NCBI GenBank assembly: GCA_016745055.1
Contig: JADGDF010000016.1
Coordinates: forward strand, 1-41,588
Direction of reading: 5' to 3'
Source of the DNA: Thiotrichaceae bacterium
Lineage (GTDB): Bacteria; Pseudomonadota; Gammaproteobacteria; Beggiatoales; Beggiatoaceae
Length of the DNA: 41,588 nt
Every line of letters begins with the position of its first letter. The first letter of the stretch is position 1. Of the stretch, positions 18,401 to 26,896 are shown in pieces. The position numbers and the translations under genes are program-made. The notes below the pieces were generated by a model that was not told the DNA's origin, did no database searches, and worked only from the letters and a program-made list of their open reading frames with translations.

Positions 18401-20848
18401 TAATAATGTTTTGGCTTGTTGCAAAATCATCTGAGCAAGCTTTTTAGTTTGTTCAAAATTAGCGTGTAAAAATTCTACTTCGACGATTTCTACATACAGA
18501 TTAAGTGTCAACTCGTAATTTGTCTGCCAACAATCCTTTGATAAACATTTTAACCCTTCTTTCAAATAGTTAACCGAAGCCCCGTAAGCCGTTGCTGCTT
18601 TTGCCTTTTGGCCAGCTATCAAGTTTAATTCTGCAACTTTAAGGCGTTCAACCTGGTTATTGATTAATTCAATACCACTGTTAAATTGTCCTACGATATC
18701 AAATATTTTTTCTTCCAATATATCAGTAGGCGCATTTTCTAACAGCAAACGACCTATTTTTAAATGAATAGTTTGTTTATGCTCATCCTCAATTAAGGTG
18801 TAAGCAGCTTGTTGCACTCTATCATGTAGAAATTTGAACTGAGACTGAGAAACTTCTTTAAGCTGTTTATAATTATCATTCAAAGGCTGCACAAGCCCTT
18901 CAATGAGAGCCGCCGCTAATGCTGCTAATGTTTCATTTTGGGTTTGCTCATAGATAATAGCTAAAATCGACAAATCAAACTGATTCCCCATACATGCTGC
19001 TAATTGTAAGACGGCTGAGGTGTTTGAAGGTAATTTGTCAATCTTATTGGCCATTAATTCAACCACATTCGCCGTGATATTCTGGCCGGCTATCTGTTTA
19101 ACATCCCATTGCCATTGACGTTGTTTAAAATCAAATTGCAATAATGCTTCTTGATAGAGTGTGTGCAAAAATTGATGCGTAAAAAAAGCATTACCTTGAG
19201 TTTTCTGGTGAATCAAATCAGTGAGCGGTTGAGATAATTGCGCTTCACATTTGAGACTATCTTGTAATAGTTGATTAATATTGGTTAGCTGCAAATTGTG
19301 AAGTTCAATGGTATTAATGCTAACATGTGCCTTTTGCAGTTCGTCTAAGGTCATGATGAATGGATGACTGCTACCTACTTCATTATCCCGATAGGCACCA
19401 ATAATCAGCAGATGTTGGACCTCACCATCAAGCATGATACTTTTAAGCAAACGCAAAGAGGCGGAATCTACCCATTGCAAATCGTCGATAAATAAAATGA
19501 AAGGATGATTTTTATCACATAAGGCTTTAATAAAGTTGAGGAAAAATATCTGAAATCGATTTTGTGCTTCAGTGGGGCCTACTTCTATCACTTTGGGTTG
19601 AGAGCCAATGACTAATTCCAAATCAGGAATCACATCAATAATAATTTGGCCATTATTACCTACCGCATCAAGGATTCTTGTTTGCCAATTGGCCAAAGTA
19701 CCTGTGTTTTCCATCAACAAATAACGACAAAACTCGTTAAATGCTTGCGTAATTGCAGAATAAGGGATATTTTTTTGGAATTGGTCAAACTTGCCTGCTG
19801 TAAAATAACCCCGTTTCTCAGTCATTGATTTATGAACTTCATGCACCAACGCTGTTTTACCCACGCCTGAATAACCGGCAACTAACATCATTTCAGTTTT
19901 TCCTAAACTGACGCGTTCAAAGGTTTGCAGGAGGGTATTAACTTCGTTCTCACGCCCATAGAGCTTTTGTGGAATCTGCAACTTGCCTGAAAAATCATTT
20001 TGAGCCAATTGAAAAGAAACAATCTGACTTGTATTAGCCAACTGCAAGGTGCATTTTTCTAAATCTGCTTTAACGCCAAAAGCAGATTGATAACGATCTT
20101 CAACATTCTTTGCCATCAGTTTCATCACAATATCTGAAACAACTTCAGGCACATCAGGATTAACTTCATATATTGGCTTGGGCGTTTTAGCGATGTGGCA
20201 ATGAACCAACTCTAAAGAGCTTTCAGCTTCAAAGGGTAATTTACCGGTCAACAACTCATAAAAAGTCACCCCTAAAGAATATAAATCGGTACGATAATCC
20301 AAACTTCGATTCATGCGACCAGTTTGTTCTGGCGAAATATAAGGTAAAGTACCTTCGAGTTTTTCAGGGTTTTTGAGTGTAGGATTTTCTCGTGGTAAAC
20401 GACTAGAAATACCAAAGTCAATGATTTTTAATTGACCTTCAGATTGATTCCAAACAATATTTGAAGGATTTATATCTTTATGGATAATATCAGCTTTATG
20501 AAGGTGTCCCAGACTTTCAGTCATTTGAAGGCTGAGAGGAAGAAAATGCTCAATGGGTAACTTACTTAGCGTTTTTAAAGCCTTGCCACCAAAATCTTCC
20601 AAGATGATGACCAACGTATTTTGATATTTTTGCAGACTGTAGACTTTGATAACACCCAATATATCCAAGCTTTTGGTTATCTTATATTCTTGTTGATAAC
20701 GATTGAGAGCTTCTGAGGAAGGATAATCTTGCCTGAGCATCTTTAAGATAACAGGCAAACCATCTGTTTGACGCTTTCCTCGATAAACTATTGAGTTATT
20801 ACTCTCATAAATGAGTTCAGAAACTTGGTAACCCTGAATAGATAGCAT
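15419..20848 (-). CDS. Giant Ser/Thr kinase-ATPase-histidine kinase, copy A
   Basis: This is a 1,809-residue cytoplasmic signalling protein of the trifunctional type known from cyanobacteria (HstK-like) and Beggiatoaceae. In order: Ser/Thr kinase (1-270) with Lys36, HKDINPSN (123-130, catalytic Asp125), DFG (144-146) and SPE (172-174), while the glycine loop is degenerate, as usual here. An AAA/ORC-like ATPase (~293-560) has Walker A GYSGVGKT (325-332) and Walker B Asp455-Asp456. A long TPR-like helical region (~665-1265), a Thr/Ser-rich spacer and a GAF domain (~1305-1465) follow. The histidine kinase has SHELRTP (His1492), N1610 and GAGLGL. There is no receiver domain and no membrane segment. 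Its start lies 6 nt after the stop of copy B, with GGAGG inside the end of B, so the two are co-transcribed. Residues 1-664 are identical to copy B. Confidence 0.94.
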   Translation of the reverse strand: MLSIQGYQVSELIYESNNSIVYRGKRQTDGLPVILKMLRQDYPSSEALNRYQQEYKITKSLDILGVIKVYSLQKYQNTLVIILEDFGGKALKTLSKLPIEHFLPLSLQMTESLGHLHKADIIHKDINPSNIVWNQSEGQLKIIDFGISSRLPRENPTLKNPEKLEGTLPYISPEQTGRMNRSLDYRTDLYSLGVTFYELLTGKLPFEAESSLELVHCHIAKTPKPIYEVNPDVPEVVSDIVMKLMAKNVEDRYQSAFGVKADLEKCTLQLANTSQIVSFQLAQNDFSGKLQIPQKLYGRENEVNTLLQTFERVSLGKTEMMLVAGYSGVGKTALVHEVHKSMTEKRGYFTAGKFDQFQKNIPYSAITQAFNEFCRYLLMENTGTLANWQTRILDAVGNNGQIIIDVIPDLELVIGSQPKVIEVGPTEAQNRFQIFFLNFIKALCDKNHPFILFIDDLQWVDSASLRLLKSIMLDGEVQHLLIIGAYRDNEVGSSHPFIMTLDELQKAHVSINTIELHNLQLTNINQLLQDSLKCEAQLSQPLTDLIHQKTQGNAFFTHQFLHTLYQEALLQFDFKQRQWQWDVKQIAGQNITANVVELMANKIDKLPSNTSAVLQLAACMGNQFDLSILAIIYEQTQNETLAALAAALIEGLVQPLNDNYKQLKEVSQSQFKFLHDRVQQAAYTLIEDEHKQTIHLKIGRLLLENAPTDILEEKIFDIVGQFNSGIELINNQVERLKVAELNLIAGQKAKAATAYGASVNYLKEGLKCLSKDCWQTNYELTLNLYVEIVEVEFLHANFEQTKKLAQMILQQAKTLLDKLKVYEVLIQFYMAKNEIKAALDTALQVLEMLGVNLEKAPPKQLEIEHCYTLPEMTAPDKLAAMRILNFAISPSYTVAPELFPQIVFTMVKLSAEHGNSALSVFGYSTYGLLLCAALGEVEAGYQAGQLAINLLEKFNAKELKAKGFAAYNAAVHHWKKHARETIAPLIEGSQSGLETGDLEFAGVTAMHCSSYLFWVGEPLETVAQQQKKFHTLLKNIRQEYQLLYVKIWQQAVFNLQGLSAEPCRLIGEAFNEDEILPSVLETNYGLAAFGIYLSKSVLYYLFKDFTQSVANAVLAEEHEQTNVGVMVIPIHKFYYSLALLATYPTALPDKQSQIIHQVEANQKKMEMWAFHAPMNYQHKYDLVEAEKARILGQLNAIEWYEKAIAGAEKHEYLQEEALAYELAAQFYLERDMEKIAQTYLKEAHYRYQQWGAIAKVTDLEEHYPQWLIQKNTQSTSTNILTHTSTATILASTGTHTSTSQLLDLESVMKAAQTLSGEIVLNQLLEKMMRIVIENAGAERGFLILPYEDRWVIEAESAIDKEEIITLQSLPVGNHLPEVIINYVARTHENVVLTDASREGLYTQTPYIKTHQTQSVLCFPIVYQQQLRAILYFENNLTMGAFTQHRLNVLTILSSQIAISLENARFVEDLEIARRQAEIANQTKTAFLANVSHELRTPLNAILGYVQLFNRDASLSKAAQEGSQLIEQSGKYLLTLINDIIDISTVETGKTTISSADIRFDTFLNNLIDIFRHRAQEKSLKLHHVFSPELPLGISSDEKRLRQILTHLLSNAVKFTQQGEITFTVMSHQNKICFQIADTGCGIIPENLGKIFLPFEQISDWKHKSEGAGLGLSLVKKLVEALDGEIQVESQIDQGSCFKVDVPLVESIEWRGKISDLLQVREEAEQFEEYAEDSNDEVTLEEIIPLLSAEQIAMLYHSSMTGDVKALLKQADDLELLTSEFAPLIDKIRQTAKDYDTDPIADLLEPFIEG
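18856..20848 (-). repeat. 1,993-nt direct repeat, copy in kinase A
   Basis: This segment encodes residues 1-664 of copy A and matches 24331-26323 at a constant offset of 5,475 nt. The two translations are identical, and no base difference was seen where the DNA was compared line by line. Identity ends abruptly just after codon 664 (YKQLK) and, at the other side, at the start codon. It covers the kinase and ATPase modules only. Confidence 0.92.
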
Positions 20849-20854
20849 ATTTGG

Positions 20855-23800
20855 TTATCCTCCAACAAAAGGTTCCAATAAATCGGCAATGGGGTCAGTA
20901 TCATAGTCTTTCGCAACTTGACGAATTCTATCAATCAATGGCATCAATTTGGGATCAATGTGTTTCAGTTCATTAGCTTGTGCAATCAGGGCATTTACGT
21001 CACCTGTCATGCTTGAATCATACAGAGTAGCAATTTGTCCCACGGATAATAGGTGAATAGTTTCTTCCAACATGGCATTAGTTGTGTTTTCTTCCAATTC
21101 ATCAAATTGTTCAATATCTTTTGAAACCTGTAATAAATCAGCTTTTTTCCCAAACCATTCCACACTTTCTACTAACGGAATATCCACTTTAAAACAACTG
21201 CCTTGATTGATTTGGCTTTCAACATGTAATTCGCCATCCAATGCATCTACCAATTTTTTAACCAGTGATAATCCCAAACCAGCCCCTTCTGATTTATGTT
21301 GCCACTCACTGACTTGTTCAAATGGCAGAAAAATCTTTTCCAAATTTTCAGTAATGATGCCTACACCTGTATCTTCTATCTGAAAGCGAATTTTATCCTT
21401 ATGCAACATCACTGTGAAAGTAATTTTACCTTGTTGAGTAAATTTCACTGCATTGCTTAATAAATGGGTAAGAATCTGTCTCAGCCTTCTTTCATCTGAA
21501 GATATGCCAAATGGCAAGGCCGGTGAAAAAACCATGTCAAATCTTAACCCTTTCTCATGTGCCTGGAGGCAAAAGATATCTGCCAACTTGCTTAGAAAGT
21601 TTTCGAGGCGAATATCTATCGGAAAAACAGTTGTTTCTCCTCTCTCTACTGTAGAAATATCAATGATATCATTAATTAATGTCAGTAAATATTTACCGCT
21701 TTGTTCAATGAGTTGACTACCTTCTTGAGCCGTTTTGGAAAGGCTAGCATCGTGATTAAACAGTTGAACATACCCTAAAATTGCGTTCAAAGGGGTTCTT
21801 AATTCATGGCTAACATTAGCGAGAAAAGCTGTTTTGGTTTGATTGGCGATTTCGGCCTGACGACGTGCTATTTCTAAATCTTCAACAAATCGAGCATTTT
21901 CTAGTGAAATGGCGATTTGACTGGACAATATTGTCAACACATTCAAGCGTTGTGGCGTAAATGCACCTGTGGTTAAATTATTTTCAAAGTATAAAATTGC
22001 TTGTAATTGTTGTTGATAAACAATTGGAAAGCATAGAACTGATTTAGTTTGATGGGTTTTAATGTAGGGAGTTTCAATATATAACCCTTCACAGGATGCA
22101 TTAGCTAATACCACACTCTCATAGGTGTGGGCAACATAATTTACTATCACTTCAGGCAGATGCTCTTGAATTGGTAGAGACTGCAGTATTGTGACTTCAA
22201 CTTTATCTATAGCGCCTTCTGCTTCAATGACCCACTTGTCTTCATATGGTAAGAGCAAGAGACCGCGCTCGGCACCTGCATTTTCAATAACGATACGCAT
22301 CATTTCTTCCAATAATTGGTTTAACACGATTTCGCCAGAAAGTGTTTGCGCTGCTTTCATTACACTTTCTAAATCTAACAATTGTGAAGTACTAGTTTGC
22401 GTTGATAGTTGAATAGTTGCGGTTAAAGTGTTAGTCACAGTAACTGCATGGTTCTCAGTTAACCATTGGGAATAGCGTTCTTCTAAATCTTTTACTTTTG
22501 CAATAGCACCCCACTGTTGATATATATATTGGGCCTTCTTTAGATAAATAGAAGCCGTTTTTTTTCTGCTCTTTAAAAGATAAAATTTAGCCGCTAATTC
22601 ATTGGCAAGTGCTTCATTTTGGGCAAAACCTCTTTCTTTTGCTGCCATAATTGCGTCATCGTATAAAGACATTGCCAGTAATTCTTTTCCTTCATACTGA
22701 GCGGCTTCGGCTTCCAGTAAACAATGGAAGACAAAAAAATTCTCTTCACATTGCACCGAGCACTTTTTGATGAATTCACGGCTAGCTTTAAGGGTAGGTG
22801 CGTAACGTTCTCTTTCCGTTATTGATGATTGTTGTGAATATAAAGAGAATATAGATAAAGCACAGTAAAAGTGATACTCCGATGTGGTAATATGTCCGCC
22901 ACAACCTGCAATGTGCTTTTCAACCGCCGGAATGTAAGATAATGCTTCTTCATACTGTCCAAATAAACAAAGACTTTGCAGCTTGCGTATGTAATAATTT
23001 CCGGCCACCATGGGAACAATTTCCCAGGTCTCAATAAATTCCTGTTCATCAATGATTTCATCGTTAATTTGATAAGAAAAACTTGAATTATCTTGTGTTT
23101 TTCCTAACAGATTGAGTGCTGCCATCTTCATGGTACGACTTAACGCACTGATAAATGTTAATTTTTTTGCATCACAAAATTCAATGGCTATATCTGATTC
23201 TTGAACAATTTCATCCAAGTGTGCACCGCTGGTAAAAAATAGAGGTTGAGCAGGAACACTGAAACAGTAAGAAGCAAAAGCAAGGTTGCCACATTCCATT
23301 GCTTTTAAAAAACCTCTTTTAGCTACTTCAAGGTTGGTTAAAGGATTTGCCATCCAATGATTGATATGCCAGGCAAAAAAAGCCGATTCTTTCGTAATAA
23401 GTTGGGGATCAGGATATTTTTCTTCAATCAAACGAATGCCCATTGTGGCTAAACGATGTCCGGTGACATGGTCACGGAATTGAGTGATAAAAATAACACC
23501 CAACAAGACATAAGCAAAAGCAGAGTGACTAGAATTACCATATTGCAGTGAAAAATTAACACCAACAAAAGTCAAAAGTAAATAAGAATTTGGATGGCCA
23601 ATTAGAGCTAAATCTCCCAATTTTGATAATAAGAATAATATTTCTCTAGCGCGTTCATCTTGCATTTCCGGTAAATCAAATAAACTATCAATGCTTTTGT
23701 CACCTAGTAATTCTTTAAATCTTTCCATTTCAGGTAAAAAGCTGTCAGAATCTACTTTATTCAAAGAGGGAAGGACAACGTCAAATAATAGCAAAGCTTC

Positions 23801-26323
23801 AAAGCCAATTTCCAAAGCACGCAAATATTCAGCTTGAGTACCGTACAGTTCAATTTGAAGGTGATAAACTTTGAGTTTATCTTTAGTAGATGTTGCTAAT
23901 TTTAAGAGTTCGTTTGATAACGCTTCTGCTACTTTAAAATTAGAAGAAAGAAATTCGCTTTCTGACTGTTCCAGGTATAAATTAAAAGCCAATGAATAAT
24001 GAGTGATCCAATGATTCTCAGGAAGGAGTTCAATCGCTATACGTAAATACTGTACAGAAGAAGTATAAGCAACAGATTCTTTAGCCTTTTTGCCAGCCTT
24101 TAAATTCAATTCAGCTAAATGAATTCGCTCATTTTCATCATAAATAATATTCACCCCTTCATTTAGTTGATCAACAATTTTAAAAATATGCTCTTCCAAA
24201 TCTGTAGTATTTTCTAACAGCAAACGACCTATTTTTAAATGAATTGTTTGTTTATGGTCATCCTTAATTAATGCATATGCAGCTTGTTGCACTCTATCAT
24301 GCAAAAATTTGAAAGAAGTCTTTTCGTCCGCTTTAAGCTGTTTATAATTATCATTCAAAGGCTGCACAAGCCCTTCAATGAGAGCCGCCGCTAATGCTGC
24401 TAATGTTTCATTTTGGGTTTGCTCATAGATAATAGCTAAAATCGACAAATCAAACTGATTCCCCATACATGCTGCTAATTGTAAGACGGCTGAGGTGTTT
24501 GAAGGTAATTTGTCAATCTTATTGGCCATTAATTCAACCACATTCGCCGTGATATTCTGGCCGGCTATCTGTTTAACATCCCATTGCCATTGACGTTGTT
24601 TAAAATCAAATTGCAATAATGCTTCTTGATAGAGTGTGTGCAAAAATTGATGCGTAAAAAAAGCATTACCTTGAGTTTTCTGGTGAATCAAATCAGTGAG
24701 CGGTTGAGATAATTGCGCTTCACATTTGAGACTATCTTGTAATAGTTGATTAATATTGGTTAGCTGCAAATTGTGAAGTTCAATGGTATTAATGCTAACA
24801 TGTGCCTTTTGCAGTTCGTCTAAGGTCATGATGAATGGATGACTGCTACCTACTTCATTATCCCGATAGGCACCAATAATCAGCAGATGTTGGACCTCAC
24901 CATCAAGCATGATACTTTTAAGCAAACGCAAAGAGGCGGAATCTACCCATTGCAAATCGTCGATAAATAAAATGAAAGGATGATTTTTATCACATAAGGC
25001 TTTAATAAAGTTGAGGAAAAATATCTGAAATCGATTTTGTGCTTCAGTGGGGCCTACTTCTATCACTTTGGGTTGAGAGCCAATGACTAATTCCAAATCA
25101 GGAATCACATCAATAATAATTTGGCCATTATTACCTACCGCATCAAGGATTCTTGTTTGCCAATTGGCCAAAGTACCTGTGTTTTCCATCAACAAATAAC
25201 GACAAAACTCGTTAAATGCTTGCGTAATTGCAGAATAAGGGATATTTTTTTGGAATTGGTCAAACTTGCCTGCTGTAAAATAACCCCGTTTCTCAGTCAT
25301 TGATTTATGAACTTCATGCACCAACGCTGTTTTACCCACGCCTGAATAACCGGCAACTAACATCATTTCAGTTTTTCCTAAACTGACGCGTTCAAAGGTT
25401 TGCAGGAGGGTATTAACTTCGTTCTCACGCCCATAGAGCTTTTGTGGAATCTGCAACTTGCCTGAAAAATCATTTTGAGCCAATTGAAAAGAAACAATCT
25501 GACTTGTATTAGCCAACTGCAAGGTGCATTTTTCTAAATCTGCTTTAACGCCAAAAGCAGATTGATAACGATCTTCAACATTCTTTGCCATCAGTTTCAT
25601 CACAATATCTGAAACAACTTCAGGCACATCAGGATTAACTTCATATATTGGCTTGGGCGTTTTAGCGATGTGGCAATGAACCAACTCTAAAGAGCTTTCA
25701 GCTTCAAAGGGTAATTTACCGGTCAACAACTCATAAAAAGTCACCCCTAAAGAATATAAATCGGTACGATAATCCAAACTTCGATTCATGCGACCAGTTT
25801 GTTCTGGCGAAATATAAGGTAAAGTACCTTCGAGTTTTTCAGGGTTTTTGAGTGTAGGATTTTCTCGTGGTAAACGACTAGAAATACCAAAGTCAATGAT
25901 TTTTAATTGACCTTCAGATTGATTCCAAACAATATTTGAAGGATTTATATCTTTATGGATAATATCAGCTTTATGAAGGTGTCCCAGACTTTCAGTCATT
26001 TGAAGGCTGAGAGGAAGAAAATGCTCAATGGGTAACTTACTTAGCGTTTTTAAAGCCTTGCCACCAAAATCTTCCAAGATGATGACCAACGTATTTTGAT
26101 ATTTTTGCAGACTGTAGACTTTGATAACACCCAATATATCCAAGCTTTTGGTTATCTTATATTCTTGTTGATAACGATTGAGAGCTTCTGAGGAAGGATA
26201 ATCTTGCCTGAGCATCTTTAAGATAACAGGCAAACCATCTGTTTGACGCTTTCCTCGATAAACTATTGAGTTATTACTCTCATAAATGAGTTCAGAAACT
26301 TGGTAACCCTGAATAGATAGCAT
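20855..26323 (-). CDS. Giant Ser/Thr kinase-ATPase-histidine kinase, copy B
   Basis: This 1,822-residue protein has the same layout as copy A: Ser/Thr kinase 1-270, ATPase ~293-560, TPR-like region ~665-1280, GAF ~1315-1480, histidine kinase with SHELRTP (His1506), and an acidic helical tail ending in LLEPFVGG. Residues 1-664 are identical to A. The TPR-like part is only distantly similar, and the GAF-kinase part is similar with many mostly silent changes. It is the first gene of the tandem, preceded by 573 nt of leader with three inverted repeats, and AGGAG lies 11 nt before its ATG. The different middle parts suggest that the two proteins receive different inputs through partner binding while sharing enzymatic heads. 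Targets are unknown. Confidence 0.94.
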   Translation of the reverse strand: MLSIQGYQVSELIYESNNSIVYRGKRQTDGLPVILKMLRQDYPSSEALNRYQQEYKITKSLDILGVIKVYSLQKYQNTLVIILEDFGGKALKTLSKLPIEHFLPLSLQMTESLGHLHKADIIHKDINPSNIVWNQSEGQLKIIDFGISSRLPRENPTLKNPEKLEGTLPYISPEQTGRMNRSLDYRTDLYSLGVTFYELLTGKLPFEAESSLELVHCHIAKTPKPIYEVNPDVPEVVSDIVMKLMAKNVEDRYQSAFGVKADLEKCTLQLANTSQIVSFQLAQNDFSGKLQIPQKLYGRENEVNTLLQTFERVSLGKTEMMLVAGYSGVGKTALVHEVHKSMTEKRGYFTAGKFDQFQKNIPYSAITQAFNEFCRYLLMENTGTLANWQTRILDAVGNNGQIIIDVIPDLELVIGSQPKVIEVGPTEAQNRFQIFFLNFIKALCDKNHPFILFIDDLQWVDSASLRLLKSIMLDGEVQHLLIIGAYRDNEVGSSHPFIMTLDELQKAHVSINTIELHNLQLTNINQLLQDSLKCEAQLSQPLTDLIHQKTQGNAFFTHQFLHTLYQEALLQFDFKQRQWQWDVKQIAGQNITANVVELMANKIDKLPSNTSAVLQLAACMGNQFDLSILAIIYEQTQNETLAALAAALIEGLVQPLNDNYKQLKADEKTSFKFLHDRVQQAAYALIKDDHKQTIHLKIGRLLLENTTDLEEHIFKIVDQLNEGVNIIYDENERIHLAELNLKAGKKAKESVAYTSSVQYLRIAIELLPENHWITHYSLAFNLYLEQSESEFLSSNFKVAEALSNELLKLATSTKDKLKVYHLQIELYGTQAEYLRALEIGFEALLLFDVVLPSLNKVDSDSFLPEMERFKELLGDKSIDSLFDLPEMQDERAREILFLLSKLGDLALIGHPNSYLLLTFVGVNFSLQYGNSSHSAFAYVLLGVIFITQFRDHVTGHRLATMGIRLIEEKYPDPQLITKESAFFAWHINHWMANPLTNLEVAKRGFLKAMECGNLAFASYCFSVPAQPLFFTSGAHLDEIVQESDIAIEFCDAKKLTFISALSRTMKMAALNLLGKTQDNSSFSYQINDEIIDEQEFIETWEIVPMVAGNYYIRKLQSLCLFGQYEEALSYIPAVEKHIAGCGGHITTSEYHFYCALSIFSLYSQQSSITERERYAPTLKASREFIKKCSVQCEENFFVFHCLLEAEAAQYEGKELLAMSLYDDAIMAAKERGFAQNEALANELAAKFYLLKSRKKTASIYLKKAQYIYQQWGAIAKVKDLEERYSQWLTENHAVTVTNTLTATIQLSTQTSTSQLLDLESVMKAAQTLSGEIVLNQLLEEMMRIVIENAGAERGLLLLPYEDKWVIEAEGAIDKVEVTILQSLPIQEHLPEVIVNYVAHTYESVVLANASCEGLYIETPYIKTHQTKSVLCFPIVYQQQLQAILYFENNLTTGAFTPQRLNVLTILSSQIAISLENARFVEDLEIARRQAEIANQTKTAFLANVSHELRTPLNAILGYVQLFNHDASLSKTAQEGSQLIEQSGKYLLTLINDIIDISTVERGETTVFPIDIRLENFLSKLADIFCLQAHEKGLRFDMVFSPALPFGISSDERRLRQILTHLLSNAVKFTQQGKITFTVMLHKDKIRFQIEDTGVGIITENLEKIFLPFEQVSEWQHKSEGAGLGLSLVKKLVDALDGELHVESQINQGSCFKVDIPLVESVEWFGKKADLLQVSKDIEQFDELEENTTNAMLEETIHLLSVGQIATLYDSSMTGDVNALIAQANELKHIDPKLMPLIDRIRQVAKDYDTDPIADLLEPFVGG
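24331..26323 (-). repeat. 1,993-nt direct repeat, copy in kinase B
   Basis: Partner of the segment at 18856-20848 (offset 5,475 nt). The 18 nt before the two ATGs are also related (GT-GGAG-ATAA pattern), but differ. Recombination between these copies would remove 5,475 bp and leave one chimeric kinase gene. Confidence 0.92.
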
Positions 26324-26896
26324 ATGTAATTATTCTCCTACTACAAGAAACGCGTAGGTTGGAGTACACTTGGAAACTCCAACAATTTTAGTAAATTAAC
26401 TTAAAATCTCAATATTTGATTGATATTAGCATCAAATATATTTTGTAGGGTAACCTATGTTCAAATTATATAGATAGATAGTTTGAACAAGAATATTACT
26501 TACTAATTATATAGGACTTACGTATTGATAAAAGCCCTATAATGAGAAAAAGATAATTTACAGTGAGATAATTTAGTTAAGTTGAGCACTGACAGTTTGT
26601 TGTACTATGTTAATGTACTTAAACTTTTTTCTCAGTGAATCTAAGTATCCACCAAGTTTAGTTGTTAAGTTAATTGAACTGTCGAGTGTTTTTATCTGAT
26701 TAGGCTGCGCAACAAACTTATTTTGTAAGCGCGCTAGTAGACGTGAAAATTACTGCGCTTTTGGTATATGAGTGTGAAAAAGAAGTCAATCGCAGAATTA
26801 CAGAAAATCCAATACTAAATTAATACGTTGACATTTTATTACTCCCAAACTTTGGTTTGGGAGAGCTGAAAACCAAAAATATTCTTTGATTACTTA
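26324..26896. promoter_or_regulatory. Leader/promoter region of the giant kinase operon
   Basis: This 573-nt gap between kinase B and map has no credible gene. Three inverted repeats lie close together upstream of kinase B. GTTGGAGT/ACTCCAAC is at 26358-26365 and 26376-26383. ATATTTGAT/ATCAAATAT is at 26412-26420 and 26431-26439. TGTTCAAA/TTTGAACA is at 26458-26465 and 26482-26489. The first lies 35 nt before the ATG and would be in the messenger. The other two have the size of regulator binding sites. I could not pick a promoter with confidence. Confidence 0.45.
26842..26863 (-). terminator. Hairpin after map
   Basis: CTCCCAAAC (26842-26850) and GTTTGGGAG (26855-26863) form a perfect 9-bp stem with a 4-nt loop, 33 nt after the map stop on the minus strand. 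The following bases (TAATAAAATG) are not a T run, so it is a weak terminator at best. The CCCAAAC-type arms recall the hairpin after rpsB. Confidence 0.45.

Noticed and set aside
26624-26700. Short plus-strand frame upstream of map's 3' end
   Set aside because: About 30 codons, no ribosome binding site and no similarity I can recognise.
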